DNA of 64,000 bases from Ascochyta rabiei (GCF_004011695.2 NC_082408.1:2093501-2157500), one strand, 5' to 3'. Shown: positions 10,401-21,334, counted from the stretch's first letter. Made by a program: numbers and translations. Notes: generated by a model not told the origin, from the sequence alone.

Positions 10401-10467
10401 GGTCGGCGGTGTTGATGGACGAGCGCGCAGTGTGGGTCGAGCGCACTGAACCGGTCCTCGACGACAT
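7417..10467 (-). CDS. Inositol polyphosphate 5-phosphatase, OCRL/INPP5B-like
   Basis: A 1,016-residue single-exon protein. The start chosen is the ATG at 10467 (MSSRTGSVRSTHTARSS); codons upstream in frame lack an ATG. The catalytic domain spans roughly residues 65-540. It has VGSWNVASKK near the start, then GLQEIVD, ANKGAVTARI, FINSHLGAG, FWFGDLNFRI, CPSWCDRILYR and SSDHKPLDAVF, the complete 5-phosphatase motif set. An ASH-like beta domain follows (about 590-720), and the C-terminal third resembles the inactive RhoGAP-like domain of OCRL/INPP5B. It should remove the 5-phosphate from phosphoinositides such as PI(4,5)P2 on Golgi, endosomal or plasma membranes. It is divergent from DCP1. Confidence 0.9.
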   Translation of the reverse strand: MSSRTGSVRSTHTARSSINTADRLEALVPGAFPDLRSASQASLTTQQVSLQQILYDRRAEYTRSRNVRIKVGSWNVASKKGTEQDVAAWFVRGKGVDKALADLGVAEPSRKEEKHKETVADQEARFDKHAPTVPYGDWGSVPGDDDVDLYVLGLQEIVDITSAAEALKPYTDPTMANKYKASLEAALPEGYQLVAEQQLLGLWLVIYASPALFPQIKNISTTSVGTGLMGYMANKGAVTARIVLGETTRLVFINSHLGAGADKAALERRIWDVAQVTQRTRFAPIVDSLGSSQNQGEGLGDEEFAFWFGDLNFRIEGMPGDDVRRLLTVHTKDMDREGERPSTSDDSGDITRQSSDGANDSVPLPPELDPASLQTTISCLLPHDELHQQMKLGKAFHDGWEEGPIRFLPTYKYDVGKVGVFDSSEKHRCPSWCDRILYRTRTGKQRYDQKVKEDADTRRRDEEMKKLGMDMPGTADVLFDYDPDTDGDNGDYDEYEDNTEDPEPEQVMTKDGFQDEILLEYYTNHMRVLSSDHKPLDAVFSLKFDAVVPDLKAAIHSEVARELDRQENEGRPSIAVVVDRATGSSSPSNDKNATDSSFDGVDFGDVKFAKSKRRNITIANTGRVPATFGFADRPIEEDQDAGPFPSWLSVTFDKESDARSKSGPDDIQQRYTLAPAEVINAELKLKLKDVSSVRNLNNESESLDEVLVLRVENGRDHFLPLRGHWQPSALARTVDKLIKIPEGGIRRLQHQMPSASETVKWSVPREIFRLTEAIEDLTERALAEWDMTKSSEDERAPWMDNAGWPFVKTSANGAAWEEQHENELADLYDALDTDSPFAPAFDPATPAPQRVELLAAVLMTFLSSLEDGVVTKDLWKHLETSIVSQEKSKQQLERDDQKMAVLEIMASQPPHNATFLLLLSFLQNLVAQISTASAPAPDAPRKSIEMPSSPQAKVHRRTLSKVAGEAVRQLVVRNYCVVFADAIFRSNEDKRMKEKDKAIRKERMIRVLDLFLGEQE

Positions 10468-10892
10468 GGCGGGACGGGGCAGTCGCAGCAAGAGTGTCGG
10501 GCGGGATCTGCACAGGGAGGGTTGTCAAGCGTGTCAGCTCATGGTGGTGGAGGTGTTGACGGCGCGAAGCGTGCTGTCGTCTAAGCGGCCCACACAGCCA
10601 CTCCCCACCAAGGGATGACGGAGCGACGTGAAGGGCATGCAGGGTCGATGACGCCCAGCGTGGCTGCCGTTGGCCGTGCAGCGCGCCTAAGCTCTCTGGC
10701 TGCAAGCTTCCAGAACGCGGCCTCGAACGTGAACACCAATACAAAACACCAACACAACACCAACACCACATCAACACAACACCAACATCAGTACAATTAC
10801 ACCAACACCAACACGACGCTAACGTTCGGCCACGCCACCAACACTCTGATACCCCCCACGCCCACGACCGTTTCCCCGCCATCGCCGTCGCC
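10468..10892. promoter_or_regulatory. Bidirectional promoter, 5-phosphatase / DCP1
   Basis: These 425 bp separate two divergent starts. The DCP1-proximal half is an AACACC-rich repeat that would form most of the DCP1 5' leader. Confidence 0.5.
10731..10823. repeat. AACACC-type imperfect repeat in DCP1 leader
   Basis: Imperfect ACCAAC/CAACAC units (for example ACACCAACACAACACCAAC) fill about 90 bp ending some 70 bp before the DCP1 start codon. The plus strand is almost free of G here, which predicts an unstructured mRNA leader. Confidence 0.75.
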
Positions 10893-11708
10893 ATGGCGCC
10901 TCACAAGTCCAAGGCCCGCGCGCACCACCCGCAGCCGCCGCCCCAGCCCTCCGACTACGAGACAGACGCGCCGCCGCCCGCCGTCGACGTGCCCCTCCCC
11001 TCGCCGCGGTCCAACGAAGAGCTCAACTTCTCCGTCCTCCGCCGCATCTACCCCGAGCTGGTCGCCATAGAGCACGTCACGCCCTACGCCGCCCTCTACA
11101 CGTTCAGCCTCGAGACCCAGCAATGGGAGAAGCTCGGCGTCGAAGGTACCCTCTTCCTCTGCAGGCTCACACCATCACCCCTTGGCGCCGACCGCTGCAG
11201 CGTTGCCATCCTCAACCGCCGCGGCCTGGACAACTTCTACCTGGAGCTCACCAGCGAAGAGGAAATGGAGTTCACCGACCCCTATGTCATCCTCCAGGGC
11301 GGCGACCAGGTCTACGGCATCTGGGTCTTCGCAGACCCGCCGCCCGCCTCCACTGCCAACTGCCGCATCGAAACCGCCGACAAGATCATGAAAGCCGCAG
11401 AGAAGGCGCGGCTGAGCCGGGAGGGCAAGGAGCTGGAAGGCAAGAACGGCGTGCATCAGGCATCAGAGCACGTCGAGTCGGCAACGTCTGCCCCCATGGG
11501 ACGCCAGCTCTCCCTCCGCGAGCTTTTTGGCCAGCAACGCCAGCAAGACGCTTCTTTCAGTGTTCACGACCACCACAGCCAGCACATGCCAACCAACTAC
11601 CCACAACAGCCAGCATACACGCCCACACCCAACCCTGGAATGTCACAACAGGACGTGCTTGGCCAGCTGTTCTTCAATGCAAAGCAGAACTACAACGGCC
11701 TGGGCTGA
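10893..11708 (+). CDS. DCP1: DCP1, mRNA decapping activator with EVH1-like domain
   Basis: A 271-residue single-exon protein. After a Pro-rich start, the DCP1 EVH1-like fold runs from about residue 40 to 165: LNFSVLRRIYPELVAIEHVTPY, then YTFSLETQQWEKLGVEGTLF, then LNRRGLDNFYLEL, and YGIWVFADPPPA. A conserved short helix (RQLSLRELFG, about 205-215) and a C-terminal Gln/Pro-rich tail follow. DCP1 binds the DCP2 decapping enzyme and stimulates removal of the 5' cap, mainly in cytoplasmic P-bodies. The C-terminal tail is short compared with metazoan DCP1, as is usual in fungi. Confidence 0.93.
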   Translation: MAPHKSKARAHHPQPPPQPSDYETDAPPPAVDVPLPSPRSNEELNFSVLRRIYPELVAIEHVTPYAALYTFSLETQQWEKLGVEGTLFLCRLTPSPLGADRCSVAILNRRGLDNFYLELTSEEEMEFTDPYVILQGGDQVYGIWVFADPPPASTANCRIETADKIMKAAEKARLSREGKELEGKNGVHQASEHVESATSAPMGRQLSLRELFGQQRQQDASFSVHDHHSQHMPTNYPQQPAYTPTPNPGMSQQDVLGQLFFNAKQNYNGLG

Positions 11709-12493
11709 GGGGCAACCAGGACGCTTTGGAGGCTCTTCAGCTACTCAGCTCCGCGAAACGGGAACGGATCAGAGCGCCCCACTTGTTGAACTCATCCATG
11801 CGTCTGGTCACATCACAAGGAACAACTGTCATATGCCTACCTGGTCCGTTTCCTCCATTCAAGGCGAAAGGACATACCAAGCGAATCACCACAGCTCTTC
11901 GTTGGAGAGGATGATTTGACGATACGCAATCTGCTACAGATATCTTTCTTTCTCTTGGGGGGTGATACAAGCATGCAACACGCACTGCAGCAAGCTTGCT
12001 ATGTGCTAAAAGGTAGCTGTCTAGTTATTTTGTCGCTCGCCTACCGTACGGAGACATTATACACAGCCTAAGTTGCCATCGTCTCCCCTGGATGCGGTCG
12101 TATCTGCCTCTTCGATTAGCATCGTACTTGGTGGCACGTCTTCTACAGGTCCAAGTTGTGGCTCGGACACGGTATGCAAGGCATGGCCTACTGTAGCTGC
12201 AATACGTCCATGCACGAATGCACCCATACCACAACTTATCCCAGGTTTTTCACTTCAGCACAGCGAGCTCTTTCTGTCTCACTAAACATTCCAAACCGTT
12301 GCGCAACCGTCTGGTTCGATAGGAAGAATTTCCTCTTCACACATGTAGAGCTCACGGCGCTCAGGTACAAGCCGCCGGTGACGGCACTCCCGCAGATCCC
12401 TGTCGACTTCGCCGCGGGGTACCTTCGACCAGCCAAAAAATCTCAACACCGCAAATCGGAGCTTCATCGCCCAGTGACGATACAACACACAAA
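11709..12493. other. Intergenic region between DCP1 and GAR synthetase
   Basis: These 785 bp hold the DCP1 3' end and the promoter of the downstream purine gene. I found no coding pattern or recognisable binding site for purine regulation. Confidence 0.5.
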
Positions 12494-13786
12494 ATGGTTG
12501 ACCAACTCCGTGTCCTTCTAGTAGGAAACGGCGGCCGCGAGCACGCAATCTCGTGGAAGCTCCTCCAATCCCCACGAATTGAGCACATCTACGTCTGCCC
12601 TGGCAACGGCGGCACAGCAACCATCGACTCCAAGGTCACAAACGTCACAACGGTCAAGGAGACCGATTTCCCCGCCCTCGTCGCGTTCGCCAAAGAGAAG
12701 AACGTCAACTTCCTCATCCCCGGTCCCGAGGCTCCCCTTGTCGCCGGCATCGTAGACCACTTCGCGCAATATGCTCCCAGCATCAAGGCTTTCGGGCCCA
12801 GCGAGGCCGCAGCCACAATGGAAGGCAGCAAGACCTTCAGCAAAGACTTCATGAAGCGCCACCGCATCCCCACCGCCGCATACGAAAACTTCTCCTCGTT
12901 CGACGCTGCGACAGCGTACCTGGACTCGATCTCGCACAACGTCGTCATCAAAGCCTCCGGGCTGGCGGCAGGAAAGGGTGTCATCATTCCCCAGACCAAG
13001 CAAGAAGCACACGATGCGCTCAAAGACATCATGCTCACCAAGGAGTTCGGCACCGCAGGCGACGAAGTCGTGATCGAGGAGTTCCTCACCGGCGACGAGC
13101 TCTCCATCCTCACCTTCAGCGATGGACACACGATCAAGTCGCTCCCGCCCGCACAAGACCACAAACGCATCTTCGACAACGATCAAGGCCCCAACACCGG
13201 CGGCATGGGTACCTACGCACCGACGCGCATTGCACCCCCCGAGCTGCTTGCGCAGATCGACAGGGACGTCCTGCAGCCTACCATCGACGGTATGAGGAAC
13301 GAGGGCTTCACATTCAGGGGCGTGCTATTCACAGGGCTGATGATGACACCAAACGGTGCCAAGGTGCTGGAATACAACGTCCGCTTCGGCGACCCTGAGA
13401 CGCAATCCTTGCTCTGCCTGATGGAGGGCGACCTGGCCGAAGTCATGGTTGCATGCGCCGAGGGCCGACTCTCCGAAGTCGATGTCAAGGTCTCGTCCAA
13501 ATCCGCCGCCACCGTCGTCGTAGCCGCCGGCGGATACCCGGGCTCGTACGCAAAGGGCACGCCCATGCAGCTCGATGCTGTGCCCGCCGACACGGTGCTG
13601 TTCCACGCCGGCACCACCGTGACCGACGGCCAGCTGCGCACCTCTGGCGGCCGCGTCATTGCGTCGACGGCTACAGCGCCCACGCTCGAGGAGGCGGTCG
13701 CGAAGGCGTACAAGGGCGTCGAGTGCATACATTTCGAGGGCATGCAGTTCCGCAAGGACATTGCCGGGCGCGCGTTGAAGAAGTAG
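12494..13786 (+). CDS. Phosphoribosylamine-glycine ligase (GAR synthetase), stand-alone
   Basis: A 430-residue single-exon enzyme. It ligates glycine to 5-phosphoribosylamine with ATP, the second step of de novo purine synthesis. The start VLLVGNGGREHA is the family hallmark. ATP-grasp motifs follow (KASGLAAGKGV, EEFLTGDELS, HKRIFDNDQGPNTGGMG, VLEYNVRFGDPETQ), and the C-terminal beta domain ends at FRKDIAGRALKK. Well-known fungal versions (Ade5,7 of yeast, ade1 of fission yeast) are fused to AIR synthetase. Here the frame stops at the end of the GARS domain and no AIRS sequence lies in the 470 bp before the convergent HSF gene. The protein therefore has the length and plan of bacterial PurD, though codon use is like its neighbours. 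Confidence 0.95.
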   Translation: MVDQLRVLLVGNGGREHAISWKLLQSPRIEHIYVCPGNGGTATIDSKVTNVTTVKETDFPALVAFAKEKNVNFLIPGPEAPLVAGIVDHFAQYAPSIKAFGPSEAAATMEGSKTFSKDFMKRHRIPTAAYENFSSFDAATAYLDSISHNVVIKASGLAAGKGVIIPQTKQEAHDALKDIMLTKEFGTAGDEVVIEEFLTGDELSILTFSDGHTIKSLPPAQDHKRIFDNDQGPNTGGMGTYAPTRIAPPELLAQIDRDVLQPTIDGMRNEGFTFRGVLFTGLMMTPNGAKVLEYNVRFGDPETQSLLCLMEGDLAEVMVACAEGRLSEVDVKVSSKSAATVVVAAGGYPGSYAKGTPMQLDAVPADTVLFHAGTTVTDGQLRTSGGRVIASTATAPTLEEAVAKAYKGVECIHFEGMQFRKDIAGRALKK

Positions 13787-14256
13787 ACGGATGCAGAGAG
13801 TGTGACCCGGATGGCGTTTTGGAAAAGAGAAGAGAGAATGACAGAGATGAGATGAGAGAAGCGGTAGATACCAAAGACACATAGTTAGCCAACCGAGACA
13901 GACAGCCAGACAGACCGTGACGCACAGAATGAAATGAAGATGAAACGAGAAACTGCCTGCTTTGCAAATCGCTTTTCTTATGTACTATCATGACTTCGTA
14001 AAGTTAAAGTACAAGGTGGAAAAGCTGCCTTCACCTTTTAGAAACCGCTCCTGGCTCTCCAATCCCGGAAGCTCAGGCTCCAAGTTGCGCCTACGCTATG
14101 CTTTCCAATCCAATCCAATCCAACGACTTGCGCGCTGTTGGAGTTGACTCCTATCCTTCCTTGGCGACCCAGTCCTTACGCTCATCGTGTCCGCCGCGTA
14201 CATGTATGTCTGCATGTGTGTGTGTGTGTGTGTCCGTGTGTATATGTACGTCGGCT
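13787..14256. other. Convergent spacer with GT dinucleotide run
   Basis: These 470 bp lie between the converging GAR synthetase and HSF1 genes. A GT run (about 14214-14232) lies just past the HSF1 stop, and AATCC repeats occur near 14104-14118. No AIR synthetase sequence is present. Confidence 0.6.
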
Positions 14257-16598
14257 CTACTTCCTCCGCCTCTTGGGGCTGCGGCGGCGCGTCTCGTCCT
14301 CGACTTCCTCGACCGTGGCGGCGGGCGATGTGCCGGACGAGCTGACGCTCTCGCGCGCGTCGTTTGCGTCGCCGACGTGCAGGGTGCCGTCGTCGTGGGT
14401 GCCAAAGTCAAAGGTGTCGGTGAAGTTGCCGCCGCCGCTCATGCCGGGATTGGTGTCCGGCAGGTCGTAGTTGAAGTCGGGCAGTACGCTGTTGGGGTCG
14501 GTGGCGTTGCCGTTGGGTGGGAGGGAGGTGCTGTTCGGGAAGTAGTCGTTGTCCTGCACGAAGGAGTCGAGGTCGAGATCGTATTGGCTTGGGTCGCCGA
14601 GCTGGTTGCCGAAGTAGTTCGTGTTGTTCTCTGTGAGACCGGGAATCTGTCCGCTTGGGCTCAACGGTTGCAGTCGCTCCTGCAAGCTCTGCACTCTGCT
14701 GTTCTGCTGGTCGCTCATCTTCTGCAGAAGCTCGAGTTGTTGCTGCGTCTCCTGGAATCTGCTCAAATCGTTCAAGAGGTTGTTCATCTCGGGTGGATTC
14801 GGGTTTGTCAGCGCGTTGTTTGTGTTTGATGCTGCTGTGTTGTTCGCCATGAGGCTGAGGACATCGTTGCGCTGTTGGGCTGTAAGAGGCACGGCGCCGT
14901 CGGCGGTTTGGTAATTTGAGAAGGCGGCGGGGAAGTCGAACTGTGGTGCCTGGCTGGAGGAGTGACCGGCGTTGGTGTTTGCATCTTGGATGGCAGAGAG
15001 CATTTCTTCGGCCTCGGGAAGGGGTCCCATGGTCTGCGGTGACTGCGACTCCACTTTAGGGAGAGGGATAGAAGAGGACCCGTCACGCGCCTGCGGAGTA
15101 GACGTGGAGGACTGAGGCTTCGTGTGCGAAGGACTTCTGAAGACTGCTTGTTGACTGTTCTGTCTTGTGATGGGGCTAGGCATCGGCCTTGTCGTAGGAC
15201 TCATTGTGGTTGCGCGGCCACCAGGTGGCGCCAGATAGTCCTTCCCAGGTGCTGGAGCCGGCAAGAGCGCCAGAGGCTGTTTCTTTCGTTGGAACGATGG
15301 CGATCTGTTCATTTCTGGCGCCTGGTAATCACCGACGTCTACAACATTCCCATGAGTCTGCTGGCGCGCCCCAGAGAACATGTCTGCAAGATTGATACCC
15401 CCTGTATTGCCTTCCAGGCCGCGCTTGTAGAACGTAGCCAGGAATGTGAGGATTGCATTGATCGAGTTCTCGTGGCGGTCGTGTAGCGCTTGGAAGGACG
15501 TTGCTCGGGAATACAGCTCGTCGTTCTGACGCTTGATTTGGCCCAAAACATTCGAGATGAGCTTTTGTTGTTGCTGTAACTCTCGAACCTCGACTCGCAA
15601 GCTGTTGTACTCTGAACGCGGGATCATGGCCATATCGTCGCTCCTCCTGACAGGAGTCAACTCCTCGATGTAGCCACCACCACCAGTGTCCTGCACGTAT
15701 TTGCGCTCTTCATCGCTATCACCCTTGGCCTCGTCGTCCCGCTTCCGCTTAGGACCGGTCATAGGATTCTTGGGCTTCTGAATCAACCACAACAGCTCCG
15801 GCCGCCCGCGCTTAAAGTACTTGTTGTAGTATTCGCTGGGCGCTTTTGCCTTGGTCTCGCTCGCCTTCATGGAGTTGTCTGATAGCCCAACTTTCTTGTG
15901 GAAGCCATACATGTTCAGCTGTCGAACGAAGGAGGCATAGTTGTTGTGTTTGAAGAGTTCTGGGATGAGCGTTCGCGCAAATTCGTCTTCGTCCAGTACG
16001 ATGAATGAGTTGCCGTCATCTGACCACCGGATGAGGTTCTCGTTCTTGTTGTTGTCAAGAAAGCTGCAAATACGTTAGCACTTGTATTGGATCTGACTGG
16101 CAAACAAAACTCGTTCGATCAGCGGAATAGAAAGTGATTGCTGCAGACCTACCTGCTCAGTTTTTGCACAAACGGCGGAATCTGCTTCCTTTTCGCTTGC
16201 GCATCCTTCTTCGCAACTGCGGCCTTCTGGTCCAACTCCTCATCGTCATCAGCTATGTTGTCCCACTGCTGAGTTGGGCTCGGGTAGCCATCCCACTGCC
16301 CCCGCCGCGGTGCAGGTGCAAGCTGCTGGTTGGGATTTCGCCTGACCAGCTGTCCAGAGCTCATATCTGGCGCGTCATGCATTCCGTCCAGCGAAACTAC
16401 CCGGTTGTGCCCACTGCTAATCGTATTTGTATTGTAGTTGTCGAACAGCGCTGGATCGTTGAAAGCGCCCATGTCAGCACTCATTGTGGGATCGTTCCAG
16501 TTCATGTATTGATCGGTCGGTATGCTGGCGTCTTGCGGGTATGTCTGCATTGGGGCTTGTGGTTCTGAGCCCGGAGCGCGCCGCTTGCGTGTCGACAT
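14257..16598 (-). CDS. HSF1: Heat shock transcription factor HSF1
   Basis: Minus-strand exons are 16598-16153 and 16063-14257, giving 750 residues. The 89-nt intron (donor GTAGGT, acceptor TTTGCAG) falls inside the DNA-binding domain and restores QKLSSFLDNN. The HSF-type winged-helix domain (about residues 140-235) reads IPPFVQKLS, then LIRWSDDGNSFIVLDE, then the recognition helix HNNYASFVRQLNMYGFHK. A heptad-repeat trimerisation coil follows at about 295-365. The rest is Gln/Asn/Pro-rich with acidic patches and a basic C-terminus (RRRSPKRRRK). It binds heat shock elements as a trimer and activates chaperone genes. It converges on the GAR synthetase gene. Confidence 0.95.
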
Positions 16599-18525
16599 GT
16601 GCGCTGCGTATTCACAGGACGGCGTTCGAAAGGTGGCTTGAACGCTTTACCACACCACGTGAGTCAGACCTCGTGAAGTAGTGAAGCCTGGTGATCCGCA
16701 CTTTCTCCAAGTCGTTCCAACCTTGGCTGTTGCTCTCTCAGTCGCGGGTCTTCGTGGTTTCCAGATGCGTAAGCGGAAGCCAGCTGAGCGCCGAGTTTTA
16801 TTGTAGTTCTGGATGCCGCGGGCTGGTCGTGATTATGTATGTACGCGTTCCTTCCAGCTTGTTGTCTCGTCGCGGTGTCGTAAAACTGCGGAAGTAATTG
16901 GCCCCAAACAGGCAATACGCTCGACAAAGAACACGAACAAGAGCCTCAAAGAGCGCGACTATGCGACGGTCTCGGAGCGGTTGCTCTAGCAAGCCGTGGT
17001 GAAGCGAGGAAGCGCAGCGGGCCGTGTGCGCAATGTCGAGGGAACGAATTGACGGCTCTTAAAGCAAATTTCCAGATCCGTGCCGGTCAACGTGACATGT
17101 CGCGAGACTGGTGAGGGCGTGTATGTGGCATCTACAGGCAGGCAGCCAGCAATCGTACGGAAGGGCACAACGGCGTTACGGATGAATTCACTGATACCGC
17201 GAAAGATGCGAATGACGCGGGCTGATTTCACCTAGCGCGGCTGGTTGACTGACTCGTGCCTGACACCCAAATCAGACACTCCACCATGACGGCATCGATC
17301 ACCACACAAAAGCCGATCCCAAATCCTTACCCAGAGACTCCTGCGGGCCGGCAACATGGAAAAGTGCATAGCATTCCGGAGATTTCCATCTGCAATTTCT
17401 GGCCGCAGGAGGGGAAAGAGGGAAGGAATCGGGGCATCACGCAGGACGCAGCCAATCGGCAGATCACCCGACGACCTCTCATCGTGATGTATTGCACGGT
17501 TTCTCAATTCTAGAACCTGTTGAATGAAGAATTTGACTCCAGACAAGGAACGAGATGGATTTCAGTGGTTGCTTCGGGCCGTTGACTGGATGTAGCGTCC
17601 GTGAACACCACGGTAGATCGAGATGAATCACGACTACACGTGAAAATGGCTCCTCTTGCATATTCATGAAGCAAATACCAGACTGCACAAAGTCTAGTCC
17701 AATGCCAGGAAAGGAGTCAAGCAGATCTACACGTGTACTTTTGCCATGTCCATGTGTAGCTCACAGTGCGTATGAAATTGATAATTCATCATCTTCCACG
17801 TGCACTGTCTGTGCACAATCGTCATGCCTCAGCTGAAGCCGTTGCCGGTAGTCCGCCGTCCATCTATACAATTCATATGAGTTTCTCCCCCAGATCTCAC
17901 ACAGACGAAGTTTCCTAGAAGATGTAGACATTGGTCTATATCGCACTATTTGACGACGACATCACTTTGACACAGCTACTTACGTACAAGTATGCGTTGC
18001 GGAAGGCTTGTGTAAAAGGGTGATAGACGTATTGGTATAGGTGGGGATTGCTTTATCGATGTTGCCGGCCTTGACGGCCCTGGTACCCTTAGACCCAAAA
18101 TCTTGCCATGGTGTCAGGCTGGGGCTGTGGTTTCGTGATTGCTAGGGAGTAGAGAGTACGCATGCGGTCCTGAAGTGTGCTCTACCTCTTCTTTGAGAAC
18201 GAGTCAAAAATCTCGTTGAACCACTGTGTACGGCGAGCAGCACAGAAGTACGGTGGGGAGAGTATGCAAATATTGAAAACTCATTGGCAGTAGGCATCGA
18301 TACCACCCATGTGTGTGGTGACTGGGAATCGGCAGGTCACGTATTGAAACACAGTATTGAAAACGATCAACATCTGGGCGCAACAAGTTTTCAATGCCAC
18401 CCTTTAAAGGTACGTTTTTGATTATATAGGAGAGTCGCCGTGCCTGGAGAAGCCCGTTGTCATCCTAGCGCTACGTTGTCGCAGTTAGTCGTGCTGAAGA
18501 TTAGTCGCAAATCATTTATCGTAGA
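16599..18525. other. Gene-free 1.9 kb between HSF1 and the FHA kinase
   Basis: Only short, non-protein-like frames are present. The part next to HSF1 is its upstream region; the part near 18400-18525 is downstream of the kinase gene. No repeat, transposon or RNA gene was recognised. Confidence 0.5.
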
Positions 18526-20994
18526 TCAAAGTTGACGGCCGTAGACCCTCCTTCGCTTGCTTGTCTCGTGAGCAGATGGAGCTTCGTCAGCCAGTGAATA
18601 GTCATGATGCCGGTCAAACGAGCATCCATCTATAGCGACATGTCTAACTCTTGGTTGTGACGGCTTTGCGAACACCTCAGGTGGGGTCTCCTGCACCACG
18701 ACAGAGTTCTCATCCTGTGTGACAGGCTCCGCTTGCGTATCATAGTAAAACAGCGTCTGTGGGTAGCGATCATGCCACCACCGATTCACATCATAAAGTC
18801 CTTCATCGTCAGCAGATGGAGTCGTGCGCACCTGCACGGTATTCTCCCGGCGGAGTCTCCCGTGGGAAGCTGCGTTGATATTGTGATCCAGTTGAGCCGT
18901 ACCCATGGCTTCATTGAACTCATCGCTTGGTGCTCCTAGATCATCTAGGTCGACAATCTCCCTCTCGAAATACTTACCCCGTGTTGATGTACTAACCCGT
19001 TGTAGTTGTCCAGCAGCAGGCTTGTTCGGTCGTACCTGGCCTTTTGAATGTGGTATCGGCGGATTCCCGATGCTAGATTCGACGTACGTCTGTTGTTTAA
19101 CAGGATTCCAATCAAGCGCCACGTCATAGCGCTCATCGAATGCAAGGTCTCTGTTCGCCTGGCTATAATTGTGCCCTTCGTTGTTCGTGTAGGCATTATT
19201 GTACGACAGTGGTGCAAGCTGACTTGCAAGCTGAGCGTCTGGTTGTTGCTCTTCCATGTGTTGATACTGGTCGGGCACTGTTATTTGTGTCGGCGTGAGT
19301 TTCGGACCAAAGAAGCGAGAAACCGTAACACCACCTGGTCTGCTCCTTGACCCGCTTACAACTCGGTTCAAGAAGAACGATATTTGTTCAATGAGCTGGT
19401 CGTCCTTGTGACGTGGAGTCCAGTCTCTAGTGGATCGCTCGTACTGCGCATCGAACTCCGCTGCCATGTATGGGTGCGTGAACCAGATGTGGTCCAGAGC
19501 TTCGGACGCGGACATGCGGTCTTCTTCCTCCAACACAAGGAGACGCTTGATGAAGTCTTTCGGGGCCTGAGCGATTGGACCCCACAAAGGATGAAACTCA
19601 TCGTCAAGGATACTGAGGTCGCATTGTGCAGCAAGCTTGATAATGACACGTCGAGGGTCCTCCTCAAATGAATCATTTTGTCGGCAGCCGAAGATTTGTT
19701 CGCCAGTGAGTATGGCTGCCGTAATCGATCCGATCGACCACATATCGACACTCAAAGAGTAGCCATAGTGGCTCGGGATGGCATGGTTTGCTTTGTGAAT
19801 CTCAGGTGCAGTGTATTCCAGCGTCCCCACGAGCGAAAACATGCGTTTCAGCTTGTTGCTTCTGGAGTCGTCCTGGGTCTTTAAGTTTGGTAGGAAACGC
19901 GCATTGCCGAAGTCAGTGATCACAACGCGAGCTCCGCTGTCAAGAGACGTCATCAGAATGTTGTCAGGCTTGAGATCTCTGTGCACAATGTCCTGGTCAT
20001 GCAGGTACTGTACACCCTTTAGAATCTGGCGAATGATGACTGCCGATTCGATGCTTGAAATTCTGCCGTGCTTGTATTCGATGTATGAAAATAGATCGCC
20101 GCCAGTCACAAGCTCTTGGAACATGTAGATTGTGCTCTGGCTCCAGAACACCTTCTGTATGTGGACGATGTTGGGATGACTGAGGTCCTTCAAGATGTCG
20201 AACTCGCGAAAGCAGCTGTGCACGTTGTCAGGCAGCTGATTGATTGCCTGGCTCGAGCCCGTCTGCTCCTCACTCGTAGGCATGTAGAGATGAGCCATTG
20301 TGCGTCGATTGTAGAGCTTTTCGAGATTGATAATCTTGCAGGCAAGCTGGCGTTGAGTCTTCTGGTCAATGCCGATGAGCACCTTGCCATACCCACCTTC
20401 GCCAAGCAAGCGGCCGGTGACAAGATACCGAGACGAAAGAATGGCCCTCTCGCGCTCCTGTGTTTGAGTAAGCACACTCTTCCTGACCGTACCAAATGAA
20501 TGATATATCAGGGTGACGGTCTCAGACAGTTGAAGTTCGTCTCCGTCATCAAGAAGGAAAGTGCCATTCTTGCCCATTAAGACACCTCGACCTTGAGAGC
20601 CGGTGCATTCTGCGTTGCTCTTTTTCATATGAGTACCGTTAGTCGAGAGATCGGTAGCATACACGAAAGGGGCGATGTCAGATATGGGATCTTGTTCGTA
20701 GAGTATACAATGAATTCGAAGATGTTCTCTGGATATGGTAAGGTCGTCATGCCAGCTGTAGCGGCTGACGTGCATGTTAGTACCAACATAACCATCAGAC
20801 GAGGCCCGTCACCCTCACCACTTCAGATCTCTGCCTAGTTCGAACTGTTCGTTACCGCACACCTCAATGGTACCATGTGTATCTGCACGTGTGAGCTTGC
20901 TGCGTTCACTGACGTAGTCGGCGCCGCAGACTGTAAGGAGCGCAACCCGCAAGCCGAATGTCGAAGTACGCAACAGCTTGGTCCGCCATATCAT
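18526..20994 (-). CDS. FHA-domain Ser/Thr kinase, Chk2/Rad53/Mek1-like
   Basis: Proposed exons are 20994-20819 and 20764-18526, giving 804 residues. The downstream exon alone begins in mid-FHA. The upstream exon supplies the FHA start (HGTIEVCGNEQFELGRDLK) and joins through a 54-nt intron (GTGAGG donor, TACTAAC branch, GTCAG acceptor) to RYSWHDDLTISREHLRIHC and then DLSTNGTHM. The kinase domain (about 172-475) has a Gly loop GEGGYG, the Lys in LACKII, HRDLKPDN (about 320) and DFG (about 343), so it should be active. FHA plus kinase in this order is the plan of checkpoint and meiotic kinases, which bind phosphothreonine partners after DNA damage. The first ATG (MIWRTK) is a guess; other upstream exons are possible. 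Which member of the family it is cannot be told. Confidence 0.85.
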
Positions 20995-21189
20995 ATAACA
21001 CGAACACCGTAAATAATTGCTGAGCCAGATAATCGCCCACTGAGATGCTGGAAGGTCAGTTGCCCCTCATGGAGGTGGTGCACGGACGCCCGCTAAGCTA
21101 AGCGAGCTTGGCACACTCACGCACTCAAAGGGAAGCTGCGAGCTGCGCAACTTTCCTTCTGCATCCCACGACACTCATCTCCAAGCAAC

Positions 21190-21334
21190 GTAAGTTATAT
21201 CCACGCCCAGCAGCATACTCTCAATGCTCAATTGAGCACATTGAGGTGTCACGTTCTTTGTTGAACAGTCGCCTTCCTCCCAGCGAACCCCGCATGACAT
21301 GAATTAAAGCTACAGCCGCTGACCTCACCCACAG
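21190..21334 (+). other. Probable 5' UTR intron of RPL41
   Basis: A perfect fungal donor GTAAGT at 21190 and an acceptor CACCCACAG ending at 21334 enclose 145 nt upstream of the eL41 start. Leader introns are common in fungal ribosomal protein genes. The acceptor at 21315 (CTACAG) is an alternative. Confidence 0.5.

Noticed and set aside
13787..14256. Search for an AIR synthetase exon after the GAR synthetase stop
   Set aside because: A donor-like GTAGAC overlaps the stop codon, but no AIRS-like frame exists in the 470 bp before the opposite-strand HSF1 gene.
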